A stretch of DNA of 64,000 nt from Synaphobranchus kaupii. Taxonomy: Eukaryota > Chordata > Actinopteri > Anguilliformes > Synaphobranchidae. Positions 54,863 to 64,000 of this stretch are shown piece by piece. Where the stretch lies: positions 112,542,112-112,606,111 of the forward strand of contig CM056376.1 of the NCBI GenBank assembly GCA_029718625.1, read 5' to 3'. The number at the start of each line of letters is the position of its first letter. Position 1 is the stretch's first letter. The position numbers and the translations under genes were made by a program. The notes beneath the pieces were generated by a model. It searched no databases and was not told the DNA's origin. It saw nothing but the letters and a program-made list of their open reading frames with translations.

Positions 54863-55189
54863 GCCATTACTTCCTCTCCCATTGCCTTTACCGAGAGCCT
54901 TTCCCGATGGGGGACAAAAACTGCACCCGGTCGGTTACCACATTGCAGCCACCGCTCGCTCCTTCATTCTCCATGAATACAGAACCAGAGTTAGCAGCGG
55001 GAGACCAGCGCTGACAGAACGCAGTGCGCAGCTCGAATTTGAAACAGTGTGCGGCTGGCCAGCAGACAGACAAGCCGGACGGACGGAGGAAGAATAACAA
55101 TCTGCGTCAACCTCTCATTTTAGTCCGGCTTCCGTGCACCCTGGGGTCTACAAACACACGCTGCTCACCGGCGCCCTGGAACCTGTCTC
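54863..55189. other. GC-richer unique DNA
   Basis: Overlapping frames of about 70 codons are open on both strands (54882-55100) with no domain. No exon case could be made. Confidence 0.4.
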
Positions 55190-55450
55190 TCTCTGCTTTT
55201 ATAAAGCTTCCTTCGCCCCACGGAGCCTCGGCTCTGACAGGCCGCTGAAGCAGCAATTTCACCGAGACTAATGGGTTTCCAATTAGGGGGTCTCTCAACT
55301 TTTTACAGCCCTGTTTAACCCCCATAATATGGCTAGTTTCCATTTCTCTTACCGAACATCACTGTCATTTGTTATTCCCTGTAGCTCTGAAAACGTAAAT
55401 AAAACGCAGCTGCATTAGCCAGTGTAATAAGCTGCTCTAGGTTATAACTG
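55190..55450. promoter_or_regulatory. candidate conserved non-coding element
   Basis: A repeat-free block has GACTAATGGGTTTCCAATTAG, TCTTACCGAACATCACTG and CGCAGCTGCATTAGCC words, that is, an ATTA core and an E-box (CAGCTG). Inferred from texture only. Confidence 0.27.
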
Positions 55451-56694
55451 GAAGAACTTTATTGATTAAATCTCAAATAAATCATTGACACTTTTTTCTT
55501 ATTGTAAGACACCACCTATTCTACGCCATCATTGGGAGGGATCGGCGTCAAGCGCTTGCAGTAGTGCAGGTTCACCTGCCTTGACCCCAGCCCATTTCCC
55601 ATGGCACGGTACACTGCACGTTAGCCCAACCATCACCGTACCCTTCACACAGTCCGTCCTGAACACTTCTCCAGGTGTAGCAGGGCTTTCGTTTTAAACC
55701 CAGGAGAGAAATTGACCCAAATGAGTCACGGTTACATTATTTAGCTGTGTTTGTGCTCATTTACCCAGGGGCGTGGACAAAGGGTTGGCCGGGGGTGCAC
55801 CAGACCCCCTGGTTTACCAAACCGCACGGTTGCCACATTTCTGAAATGTACTACAATAAAACAAGTAGAAAAAGCTTGTAGTCTTCTTCTTTTGAATTCT
55901 CTCATGCACTCATTTTCTTTTTCTGTTTCTCTCTCAAGCTCTCCCTCCATTTTCTCACTCATCTCATTTGTAGCTACGGCCCTCATTACTCACAGCAAAC
56001 TGCACACAAGCCTCTCCCGCCAGATGTGACGAGCACAGGGAGGGAAGAAAGAAAAGGACATTAAAGACATGCAAATTATTTCCAAATGCACTTACGGAAG
56101 GTCCACCAAAGTGCCTATTCTGAACCTCCAACACTGGAAAGAAAATGTGCTTGCACATGTGGTTCATCTACATGTGTGTGCGTGAAATGTATCTTGAAAT
56201 GTATCTACGTGTCTCTGTGTGTGTTAGCATGCACATTGTGGGGGAGGGTGGGGTGAATCGGAGGATCGGGGGGTTAAGGGAACTGCCTTTAGGTCAGTCT
56301 GACTCAAATAATGAAAGGGCGTTTGGGTGGAGCGGGTATGTCCCCAAACAAAAAGGACAGTGTTTCTGGGCACAAGACTTACATGGTGGTAAAATACTCC
56401 TTTGTATCAGTCAACCCCCCCCCCCCCCAACTCCAAAGAAACCCCGAAAACAGCTGCACTAGACAGACCCCTCAGATGTTGGGGTTCTCAGGAGGTGAGT
56501 GGGGTGCTTTGTGTTTAATGGGAAACAAATGCTCTTTAATAACCTCCCCATCCCACCTCAGACAGTTAGGCTCAGCCACACCGCTGCGTGGTGAACAAAT
56601 TTCAGCGCTGTTTCTGAGTGACTTTCCTCTCTTGAATACTCTCTGTCTATTGCCCTCCCTCTCTCTCTCAGGCATGGACGACTATGTTCAGCAT
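55451..56694. other. non-coding; poly-C run at ~56416
   Basis: CT-rich at about 55880-55960 and a C run at 56416-56428. Frames at 56145-56724 overlap one another and have no recognisable domain. Confidence 0.45.
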
Positions 56695-56822
56695 ATATGC
56701 ATTTGTGAGAGACAGAGAGGTTAGAGAGAGATGGAGAGAGAGACAGAGAGGTTAGAGAGAGATGGAGAGAGAGACAGAGAGGTTAGAGAGAGATGGAGAG
56801 ACAGCAAGAGAGAAAGAGAGAG
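56695..56822. repeat. GA-rich ~32-bp tandem repeat
   Basis: Three or more copies of AGACAGAGAGGTTAGAGAGA, then GATGGAGAG. Confidence 0.92.
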
Positions 56823-58205
56823 ATGTCAACTACATCATGCATCCTCTGCAAAGACATCAATCTGAGTTACTCAGAGTGCCTTAAATGTAACCCACACAGA
56901 CCCCATACTGATGCCATAAAAACACGTTACAGACTCATAGGGTCAGAAAGGCATTTAAAGCAGACAGGTTTGGCGAAGTGGCGCGCAATCAGGCCACAGC
57001 GTCTCCAGGCAACTGCCGGAACTCAGGGAGATTGGCTTTTCCCTTTTAATAATTCAGAAGTCAAATCAGCGGAAGAACCTGGAAATAAGAAGGGGTTCCT
57101 ATCAGAAAATGTGGGAAAGTAAAGTTTCTACTAATAGCGAAGGGGAAATCTTTAGAACGGGACTATGTATATAGCCAAGGTTTCATTAAAAAATAAAAAT
57201 TTTAATGGCATAGTATTACGTGCGGCACATTTGTGGTGAGAGTAAATGGCAAGCTCTGGTGAGTTGCCATGGTAATGACTGATGGACACTCTTGACCCCA
57301 CCTCCTCTGCCAAAGCCACTGCTAGATTCTAGATATCCCAGACAGGAACCGTGAGATCGCCACAAAATGTTTTTGTTCTGCCTCTTCCCTCCGTCTTTTC
57401 TCTCAGCTTTCATGCAGCCCGTCCCTTCAAATGACACCACTCATAAATCAAGTTTTCTTCCTGTCATTTTCCCAATAACCCCCAACCCATCGCCCCCGCT
57501 GCCGTGTTCTCGGCCGATGCTCATCACCATGCTTTGTGCGTTGCTGAGAGAACTAGCACATTCCCTGACTCTTCAGCTCTCAACCCTTAGTATATTCATT
57601 TATGTGAGGAAAATGGGGGCTCACTAATCATCCAAGTCTCTCCAGTGACATATAATCAAATCACATTACTTCAAGTGATTCAGCCTTTTTTTCTGCTCTA
57701 TATGCTAGCAAAGCTGATTCTAATTCAAATTAATGATACTAGATTTATTTATTGGATCAACTACATGTGACCTATGTACATTTTATTGGGATGCTATAAA
57801 AATAGTTGCCATCCACACTTAAAAAAAAAAAAAAATGAAAACTGTATTTTACACAGTAACCCAAAAGCTCATTTGGAATTTGGAATTAGGCCAAACATTC
57901 TCCTCCTTTGTTACACGTTGTGTTGTGGTCAGCTGGTTAACATGGAGTGGATTTGTAACCAAAAACACCTTGCTTGTATAAATATTGGACTTAAGACCAT
58001 TAGGCTAGATTTATTATTCAATGATTTGAATAATTAAACATGTCTTGAGTTGAAAATATAACCTCCATCCAAGGCTTTGTGATGACGATGGCTGAGACAA
58101 CATCACAGACCCACAATGTACTCTGATGTTGAAAATAGCTTGGCTCACTATCATTTGTTTATTTTTTCCAATCTCGACATCAATTTATTGTTACAGAAAT
58201 TAGAA

Positions 58206-58217
<12 letters not shown>
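56823..58217. other. non-coding, nothing recognised
   Basis: A poly-A run at 57821-57835. Frames at 56793-57122 and 57367-57627 have no recognisable domain. Confidence 0.5.
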
Positions 58218-58256
<39 letters not shown>

Positions 58257-58470
58257 TGCCCTCCACTATTATTGGCACCCCGATAAAGATGAGTAAAAAG
58301 AGTTATAAAAAAATTCTACGTTTGGTGAATTATTAATGTCACACTGAAAAAATGAGAAAAGTCCAACCTTTAATTGAAGTAAACTTATTATGAGAAAAAA
58401 ATCCCTCATCAAGAAATTATTATTTTTATCAAAACCACGTGTGCCACAATTATTGGCACCCCTGCATTTA
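58218..58470 (-). mobile_element. (TA)n and left arm of foldback element 'A'
   Basis: A TA array (58218-58251) abuts the arm 58254-58470, which runs from CAGTGCCCTCCACTATTATT to GGCACCCCTGCATTTA. The rest of A and all of B are absent. The Tc1-like copy 3 starts right at the inner TA. Confidence 0.8.
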
Positions 58471-58472
58471 TA

Positions 58473-59004
58473 CACTGCCCGGCCAAAAAAAAAGTCGCAC
58501 ACTGTAATATTTTGTTGGACCGCCTTTAGCTTTGATTATGGCGCGCATTCGTCGTGGCATTGTTTCGACAACCTTATGCAACGTCACAACATTTATTTCC
58601 GTCCAGACTTTGGCCGAGATCTTGTATTGACGACGGGAGAGTCGAACCACTCCGTGAAGTCTTCTCCAGCATATCCCAAAGACTTTCAATGGGGTTAAGG
58701 TCAGGACTCTGGTGGCCAATTCATGTGTGAAAATGATTCCTCATGCTCCCTGAACCACTCTTTCACAATTTGAGCCCGATGAATCTTGGCATTGTCGTCC
58801 TGGAATATGCCCATTGATGGGATAACCTGGTCATTCAGTACATTCAGGTACTCAGCTGACTTCATTTTATTGTGGCATAACGTTGCTGAGCCTAGACCTG
58901 ACCAATTGAAGCAACCCCAGATCATAACACTGCCTCCAGAGGCTTGTACAGTGGGCACTATGCATGACTGGTGCAACTGCAACTTTCTTTTTGGCCAGGC
59001 AGTG
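58473..59004 (-). mobile_element. Tc1-like deletion derivative, copy 3 (532 bp)
   Basis: TIRs CACTGCCCGGCC and, reversed, CACTGCCTGGCC, with TA flanks (58471-58472 and 59005-59006). The transposase remnant on the minus strand (within 59039-58701) has [14 protein letters not shown] and FQDDNAKIH, ending at NWPPES. A second frame continues from [17 protein letters not shown]. Confidence 0.88.
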
Positions 59005-59012
59005 TATATATG

Positions 59013-59392
59013 CAATGCAAAAAATGTCTGTCTTAACAAGTGTTTTAGTCTTGTAATGAGACTTAAAACAAGCTAATATTTTCCACTTTTGACAGGAAAA
59101 AATATGATTTTAAGTTACTTTTTACTTGAGAAGTGAAATTATCTTATTCCATTGGTAAATCTTGAAATGAGTAAAAATATCATACCCCCCTGGCAGATAG
59201 TTTGTTTTATTAAGTAAAAAAGTAACAGAAACAAGATTCTAAAGTCTAAATATGAGATTAAAATGCTTGTTAAGATTTTAACAAATTTTTTAAAGTCTCT
59301 TAAGTCTTAAGTTTTTTAAGTCTTTTAAGTCTGAGGTTTTAAGTCTCATTACAAGACTAAAACACTTGTTAAGACAGACATTTTTTGCAGTG
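59013..59392. mobile_element. palindromic MITE (380 bp)
   Basis: Arms of about 55 bp: CAATGCAAAAAATGTCTGTC at 59013 mirrors GACAGACATTTTTTGCAGTG ending at 59392, with TTAACAAGTGTTTTAGTCTT mirrored further in. The CACTGCAAAAA end type is common among fish MITEs. The superfamily is not assigned. Confidence 0.8.
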
Positions 59393-59409
59393 TAATAAAG
59401 TAATCATTG

Positions 59410-59412
<3 letters not shown>

Positions 59413-59457
<45 letters not shown>
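59413..59457. repeat. (TA)n microsatellite
   Basis: A pure TA run followed by CATACATACACACACA, directly before a Tc1 element. Confidence 0.95.
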
Positions 59458-59461
<4 letters not shown>

Positions 59462-59471
59462 CATACACACA

Positions 59472-60583
59472 CAGTGGGGTGCAAAAGTTTGGGCACCCCT
59501 GGTCAAAATGCCTTTTACAATTAACATCTAAGTGAACAGAACCTGACCTCTAAATGGTAAAAAGTTAAAAATGACACATTCCTCATGATTTTGAGGTATG
59601 CTTTGGATCATTGTCTTGCTGGAATACCCAACCTCTTTTCAACTTCAATGTCCGGACTGACCTTCGAACATTAGCCTCTAGAATTTCTTGATATTTGGTG
59701 GAATTCATTCTTCCTTCCACCCGCACAATATTTGCTGTGCCCCCCCGCTGCCACACAACCCCAAAGCATAATGGATCCACCTCTATGCTTAACAGTTAGC
59801 AAGGTGTTCTTCTCTACAAATGCTTCACCCTTTCTTCTCCAAACATACCTTCTTTGGTTGTGGCCAAAAAGTTCCATTTTGGCTTTGTTAGTCCAAAGCA
59901 CATTGTTCCAAAACTTCTCAAGGTTTTCTTTTGCATACTGTAGACGCTTTAAGGCTTCTTTCTGGCAACTCTGCCATGTAGGTCTTTGTCGTTGAAAGTA
60001 TGTTGTATTGTTGTCCTGTAAACAACTAGACCTGCATCTGCTACTCTTTTTTGCAGCTCTTTTGCAGTGATGTGTGGGTTCTTCTGAGCATTTCTCACCA
60101 GGTCTCGGGCCATTCTATCTATCTAAAATTGTTCTTGGTCTTCCAGATCTTGCCTTGACGTCAACTTTATCTTCCATTTTCTGATAATGTTTCTGACAGT
60201 GGAAATAGGTTATTAACACCAGACAGAACAGTCACTTACTTCAGAATACATAGTTCAGCCCTGGAATGATATTCACCTGATTCACCCATTGAAGCCCTAA
60301 CGAGTAAATCACCTAGGCCTGGGCCTTAGTAATCATCTTTTTAAAAGGTAACAAAGAATAATCCAAAAGGGTTCCCAAACTTTTGCACAGGGCCTTTTTC
60401 CTTTTTTATTATTATTTTGGAACTGTAACAAATTTCAATTAATAGTAATCTTGCTTTAAAATTTGAAGAAATGTGTCATGTTTAACTTTGTATCATTTAG
60501 AGGTCAGGTTAGCTTCTGTTCACTTAGATATTAATTGTAAAAGGCATTTTGACCTGGGGTGCCCAAATTTTTGCACCCCACTG
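59472..60583 (-). mobile_element. degenerate Tc1/mariner transposon (1112 bp)
   Basis: TIRs CAGTGGGGTGCAAAAGTTTG and, reversed, CAGTGGGGTGCAAAAATTTG. The mirrored subterminal regions continue for about 100 bp (GCATTTTGACC, TCTGTTCACTTAGAT). The right flank is TA; the left is CA, probably mutated. It encloses a broken transposase on the minus strand. Confidence 0.88.
59583..60180 (-). pseudogene. broken Tc1 transposase
   Basis: Minus-strand pieces are clearly Tc1-type. One frame (59901-59671) reads LWTNKAKMELFGHNQRRYVW and later KHRGGSIMLWGC. The next frame (59780-59583) reads ARNKLKR-like KLKRGWVFQQDNDPKHTSKS with the second catalytic Asp in QQDNDPKH. They are in different frames, so at least one frameshift separates them, and the C-terminal end with the last catalytic residue is missing. 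Upstream (about 59990-60180) N-terminal sequence persists only as fragments. It is non-functional. Confidence 0.82.
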
Positions 60584-61264
60584 TATACATACACACACAC
60601 TTGTATATATAAAATGAACATGATGGAACAGTAATACCGGGCCTACATCATAATACCGGGCCTACATCACAGATCTCAGACTTGATTAAAGGGGGGGAGA
60701 ACTCACTATGTCATAAAAAAAAAAAAAAACACTTTTGCATCTTTTATTTTGCTCCCTCAGATTACTGTCTGAATTCCTGTGGTAGGAGCTCTGATAGCGT
60801 CTGTCTGAGAGGTACAATCTCTGTGTGCAAAAACACACAGACTGCATGCCTGTTAATGGGCCCATTAAATAAAGGCTAGCATGCAGTTCCTAGGCAGGTG
60901 GGGAAAAAAGGGGGTTTGAGGGGGAACCAATCTTGGAACAATTAAGCCCATTTGGAGCTGTGCATTCACTACAAACAAACACAGATCCATGCAGTACATA
61001 CAAATGGAGAGGCCTCCTCAGAAAAGAGCTTATGGTGGGCCAGCTGGGTCGCTCTTCACTCTGGACCAAACAAAAGTGATGGGGACACTGTGTTGTATGA
61101 GTTTGCATTCTTAGGATGTGATGTTAATCCGACTTCCTAACTCACTGTGGTTTTTAAACACACTTGTTCAAGAGGCAATTTTTCAGGCGTTACCAAGGGT
61201 GTTCTAGTAAGTCCATCAAAAAACTGACTCTATATCTGGGCAGTGGGCACCTAATCACCTCAAC
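60584..61264. other. non-coding; 20-bp direct duplication
   Basis: TAATACCGGGCCTACATCA occurs twice at about 60633-60670. An A run lies at 60715-60729. No gene. Confidence 0.55.
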
Positions 61265-61392
61265 AGGTTCAGGTTCAGGTTCAGGTTCATGCTCATGCTC
61301 AATAAGATGACAACAACAGCTCACCAGGTAATTGAACCTGCAACCTCTGAGTTACAATCCCAGTTCCCTAACCACTATACTATACTATTCCC
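61265..61392 (-). mobile_element. (AGGTTC)n and SINE head
   Basis: Four AGGTTC hexamers (about 61266-61288) precede a plus-strand GGTAATTGAACCTGCAACC..GAGTTACAATCCCAG..CCCTAACCACTATAC. On the minus strand this is a tRNA-like head with A and B boxes, like that at 19569-19640. Confidence 0.72.
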
Positions 61393-63705
61393 CAAGACAA
61401 CTCCACAAAAGAAAACAGTGCTTTCAGTTAACCTAACTGGATAAATAAGGGTAATGCAAATTAAGTACTTAATTTAATGCTGCTTGTTTTTTTAAAATGT
61501 TCTGGCTAGTGTGGGATTTTTGATGAGGGATCAGATAATTATAATTCAAGACCTAAGTTCAATAGAAAATGGAGAAGGTGGAATCAGGCAAAAAAATTAC
61601 ACCTGTATCATTTCCATGGTGTGGGATTCTGGCAAAGTAAATCTTGGCATTGATTAAGCTCTCCCTCTCTCTCCTGAGCCCCAAATGATCAATATCCTGA
61701 GTTCACTGTGAATCTGAAAGACACAGCCTGCCTATCCATCAGCTGCTGTACGAATTACATCAAGACTGTAAAAAGGTAACTACAATTAAAAATAATTAAC
61801 CACTCAGGAGCAAATTCGGAATCACTGGGCTATTTGAGATATGGCTCGGATTAAAAAAGTAAAAAAAACTGTGCCAGGTAAAATTTTGGACAGAAACTGA
61901 CGTTTAGTATGCCAGCATTGTGACAAGTGGAAGGTGAAAAGAAAATATAGTGTTAGCCTTTAAATTAAGAAAAGAAACAAACAAACAAATCAACACAGGT
62001 GCTGTTATTGCAGGGGTTTTTAAAACTTGATCCTGAAGACCCAATATGTGTGCTGGTTATTGTTCCCACCATAATTGCCATCTCTGAACTGTAATGAGCT
62101 GTCAACTGCTCTTAATTAGACATGTAATGTAATGACTCGCCCTCTTAAGGCCACATTATTATATAAGAATAAATATTACACATTCACATCCCTGAACTTT
62201 TAATGAGCCAGATCAGCTAATGCTTTAATATTCTGTAATGTGCCATTTGACAAATCATTCGTTTTGAAAAAGGTCACATTTCCGTATCGACTCCCTATAG
62301 ACTGATAAGTGAAATCATTGGGGTCCTAACGGCTAACTTCATGTGGTCACTGAAGCTAAACTACTTGTGAAAGATGAAGAGTTCAACAACAGAAAATGGC
62401 AATGAGCCAACCCTACAGTACAAAATTATGTTAGAACTTAAACATAATTAACTGATCAAGATATTGGCTGACAATGGCTGTGACAAAAACCATGAACACA
62501 CACAGTTTGAAAACCACAATTTAACTTGTCATCGGGACAATGCTCAACAATACCACCCTAATCTCATCATTAAAATGGAATTCGCCAAAACTGGTGTTCA
62601 GACCGCAAACATTTCGACGAACTGCTTAGAGTAAAGCGTTTTTGTGTGCAGATGAATGTCACCATGTCCATGGCATTCATGTTTTATATACGGCACAGAA
62701 ACCAGCATTGTTTCCCGCGTGATGACAGATTTCCGAATTTCGGAGCGTCCCAAGTTAGCGTTTCCATCTGCTGGTGGAAAATGGTATTTTCAGACAGTTG
62801 TTTACGCATCGAGTTTTAGACTCGGATAGGGTACCTACCCGGAGTGATCCGGCACGCTGAGTGCACTATAGTGGATACATACGGTGTATAGTTGTGTCTT
62901 GTTCTCCCACGCGTTTCGCAACCTAAAGGTGCAACTTTTTCAGTCCAGGCTGTTGAGTTTTCGCATAAAAACACCATATTTATCTTTAAATAAATCCACA
63001 CACATTGATATTAACCATATAAAGTGGGATGTCATTTATAAAGATTATATAAAGCTATGCAGGTACATTCACGAATGTGCGGCATACATCAGTCAGAGGT
63101 CAAAATTAGAAAATACATATAGGCAGGCACGAAGACATTTAGCCCACCCATCTCAAAAAGTTCCCAGCACTTCTATGTATAGCTGTTAAATACCACCGTT
63201 TCTGTTTAGAATAGCGGTGATTCAGCTGTCTGTATCCCTCTAACCATCAGCGCGATGGCTCAGAGGAGTGAATCACTGTAATTGGCCCGCAACACGCGGC
63301 AGCGCACCGCGCGACCGCTATTTTCACTGCGCCTCCCGGACTCGGCGACTCGCGTCGTATTTTACATTAAGATCTTTGAGCAGGCTATAGGAATCGCCAA
63401 ATTCATGCCCATGCCCCCCACTTCACTTTAAAAAAACACTATAACACCAACACTGGCCCTATAACAGCTCCAAAAAGAAATTCCAACTTGTCAACTGTAA
63501 AACACTTCATCTGATGACGAGCAAAGTAAACTAAAACTCAAGCCCGTTATAACAGGCTACAAAACAAGAAAAGAAAGAAGAAATACCATTCGCACAATAT
63601 ATCTTGGAATTCTCTGCAATGAAATTGTTGGATGGATTAGCCTACTGCACATAAACGATGTAGGCCTAGCCTATGATAAATTAATATTATATGTATACAC
63701 TGTAT
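61393..63705. other. non-coding, no gene recognised
   Basis: AT-rich unique DNA. A CpG-rich patch at 63285-63360 (CGCGGCAGCGCACCGCGCGA) stands out. Frames at 62816-63189 have no recognisable domain. A TTAAGGCCACATTAT phrase at about 62144 also occurs at 22218. Confidence 0.5.
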
Positions 63706-63860
63706 TTTAGCATTAGCAGGTGCTCTTATACTCTTTCACACTTTACATTTTTAAATTGGCTACAATCCATTTATACAGCTGGATATTTTTTGCTGAAGCA
63801 ATTCAGGTTAAAAAACCTAACTCAATGGTACAATGGTAGTAGCCTACATCAGCTTTAAAT
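63706..63860 (-). mobile_element. SINE body and tail
   Basis: GCATTAGCAGGTGCTCTTAT, then CCATTTATACAGCTGGATAT and TGAAGCAATTCAGGTTA, align in order with 13431-13578. It is diverged, and the head is not evident before the end of the window. Confidence 0.8.
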
Positions 63861-64000
63861 TTGTAAAACCCCACTCACTAGGCTACCATTACACCTCACT
63901 TCCAGTAGGAATAAACGGGAAAAAAACTGACTAACAATATTGTTTAGCTACTTCGGCAGAAGTTTTTCCATGTATTTGCAATTCTCTTTTAACGAGGAAT

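Noticed and set aside
54882..55100. Possible exon in GC-rich DNA
   Set aside because: It is open on both strands, has no recognised domain, and no convincing splice context.

Overview
The window is nuclear DNA of a ray-finned (teleost) fish. The evidence is a fish-type tRNA-derived SINE in many copies, Sushi-like Ty3/Gypsy chromoviruses, several Tc1/mariner relatives, many palindromic MITEs, long CA/GA/TA microsatellites and long poly-G runs. I found no convincing host protein-coding exon and no structural RNA gene. The stretches between repeats look like a gene desert or large introns. A few AT-rich, repeat-poor blocks resemble vertebrate conserved non-coding elements, but I had no alignment to test that. 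Two gaps of exactly 500 N (2345-2844 and 25999-26498) are scaffold placeholders.

Layout. 0-2.3 kb: simple repeats, a SINE tail and a hairpin. 2.8-5.8 kb: minus-strand Ty3/Gypsy element 1, with gag, protease and a 1.39-kb 5' LTR, broken by a local inversion and cut by the gap. 6.6-7.9 kb: a 170-bp tandem duplication, then an isolated plus-strand LTR 3' part. 13.4-19.6 kb: Ty3/Gypsy element 2, nearly intact on the minus strand. It has two 700-bp LTRs that look identical and a CTACC target-site duplication, and it sits inside a SINE. Its pol is broken by one missing base. 19.7-21.2 kb: a nested palindromic repeat. 23.0-24.3 kb: a solo LTR filled by a 49-bp minisatellite. 28-31.3 kb: a Harbinger-like MITE, CA arrays and a second palindromic repeat copy. 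33.9-35 kb: a Tc1-like deletion derivative and a 41-bp minisatellite. 36.6-41 kb: a cluster of at least four inverted-repeat elements. 42.5-46.3 kb: mostly unique DNA. 47-51.2 kb: SINE, hAT-type MITE, composite foldback element and a second Tc1-like derivative. 52.4-52.95 kb: LINE 3' end. 58.2-60.6 kb: a pile-up of four DNA elements and TA repeats. 60.6-64 kb: mostly unique DNA with SINE pieces.

How the parts work together. The functional content is the retrotransposons. Gag forms the particle. Pol follows gag by an inferred -1 frameshift and supplies protease, RT, RNase H and a chromodomain-bearing integrase. The main observation is that both Gypsy elements carry an 11-nt sequence at the predicted transcript start, about 30 nt after a TATA box, that is perfectly complementary to the 11 nt next to the end of the 5' LTR. 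This is the arrangement of Tf1/Sushi-type self-priming. The solo LTR at 23 kb has the same TATA spacing, and its predicted start shares 10 nt with that of element 1.
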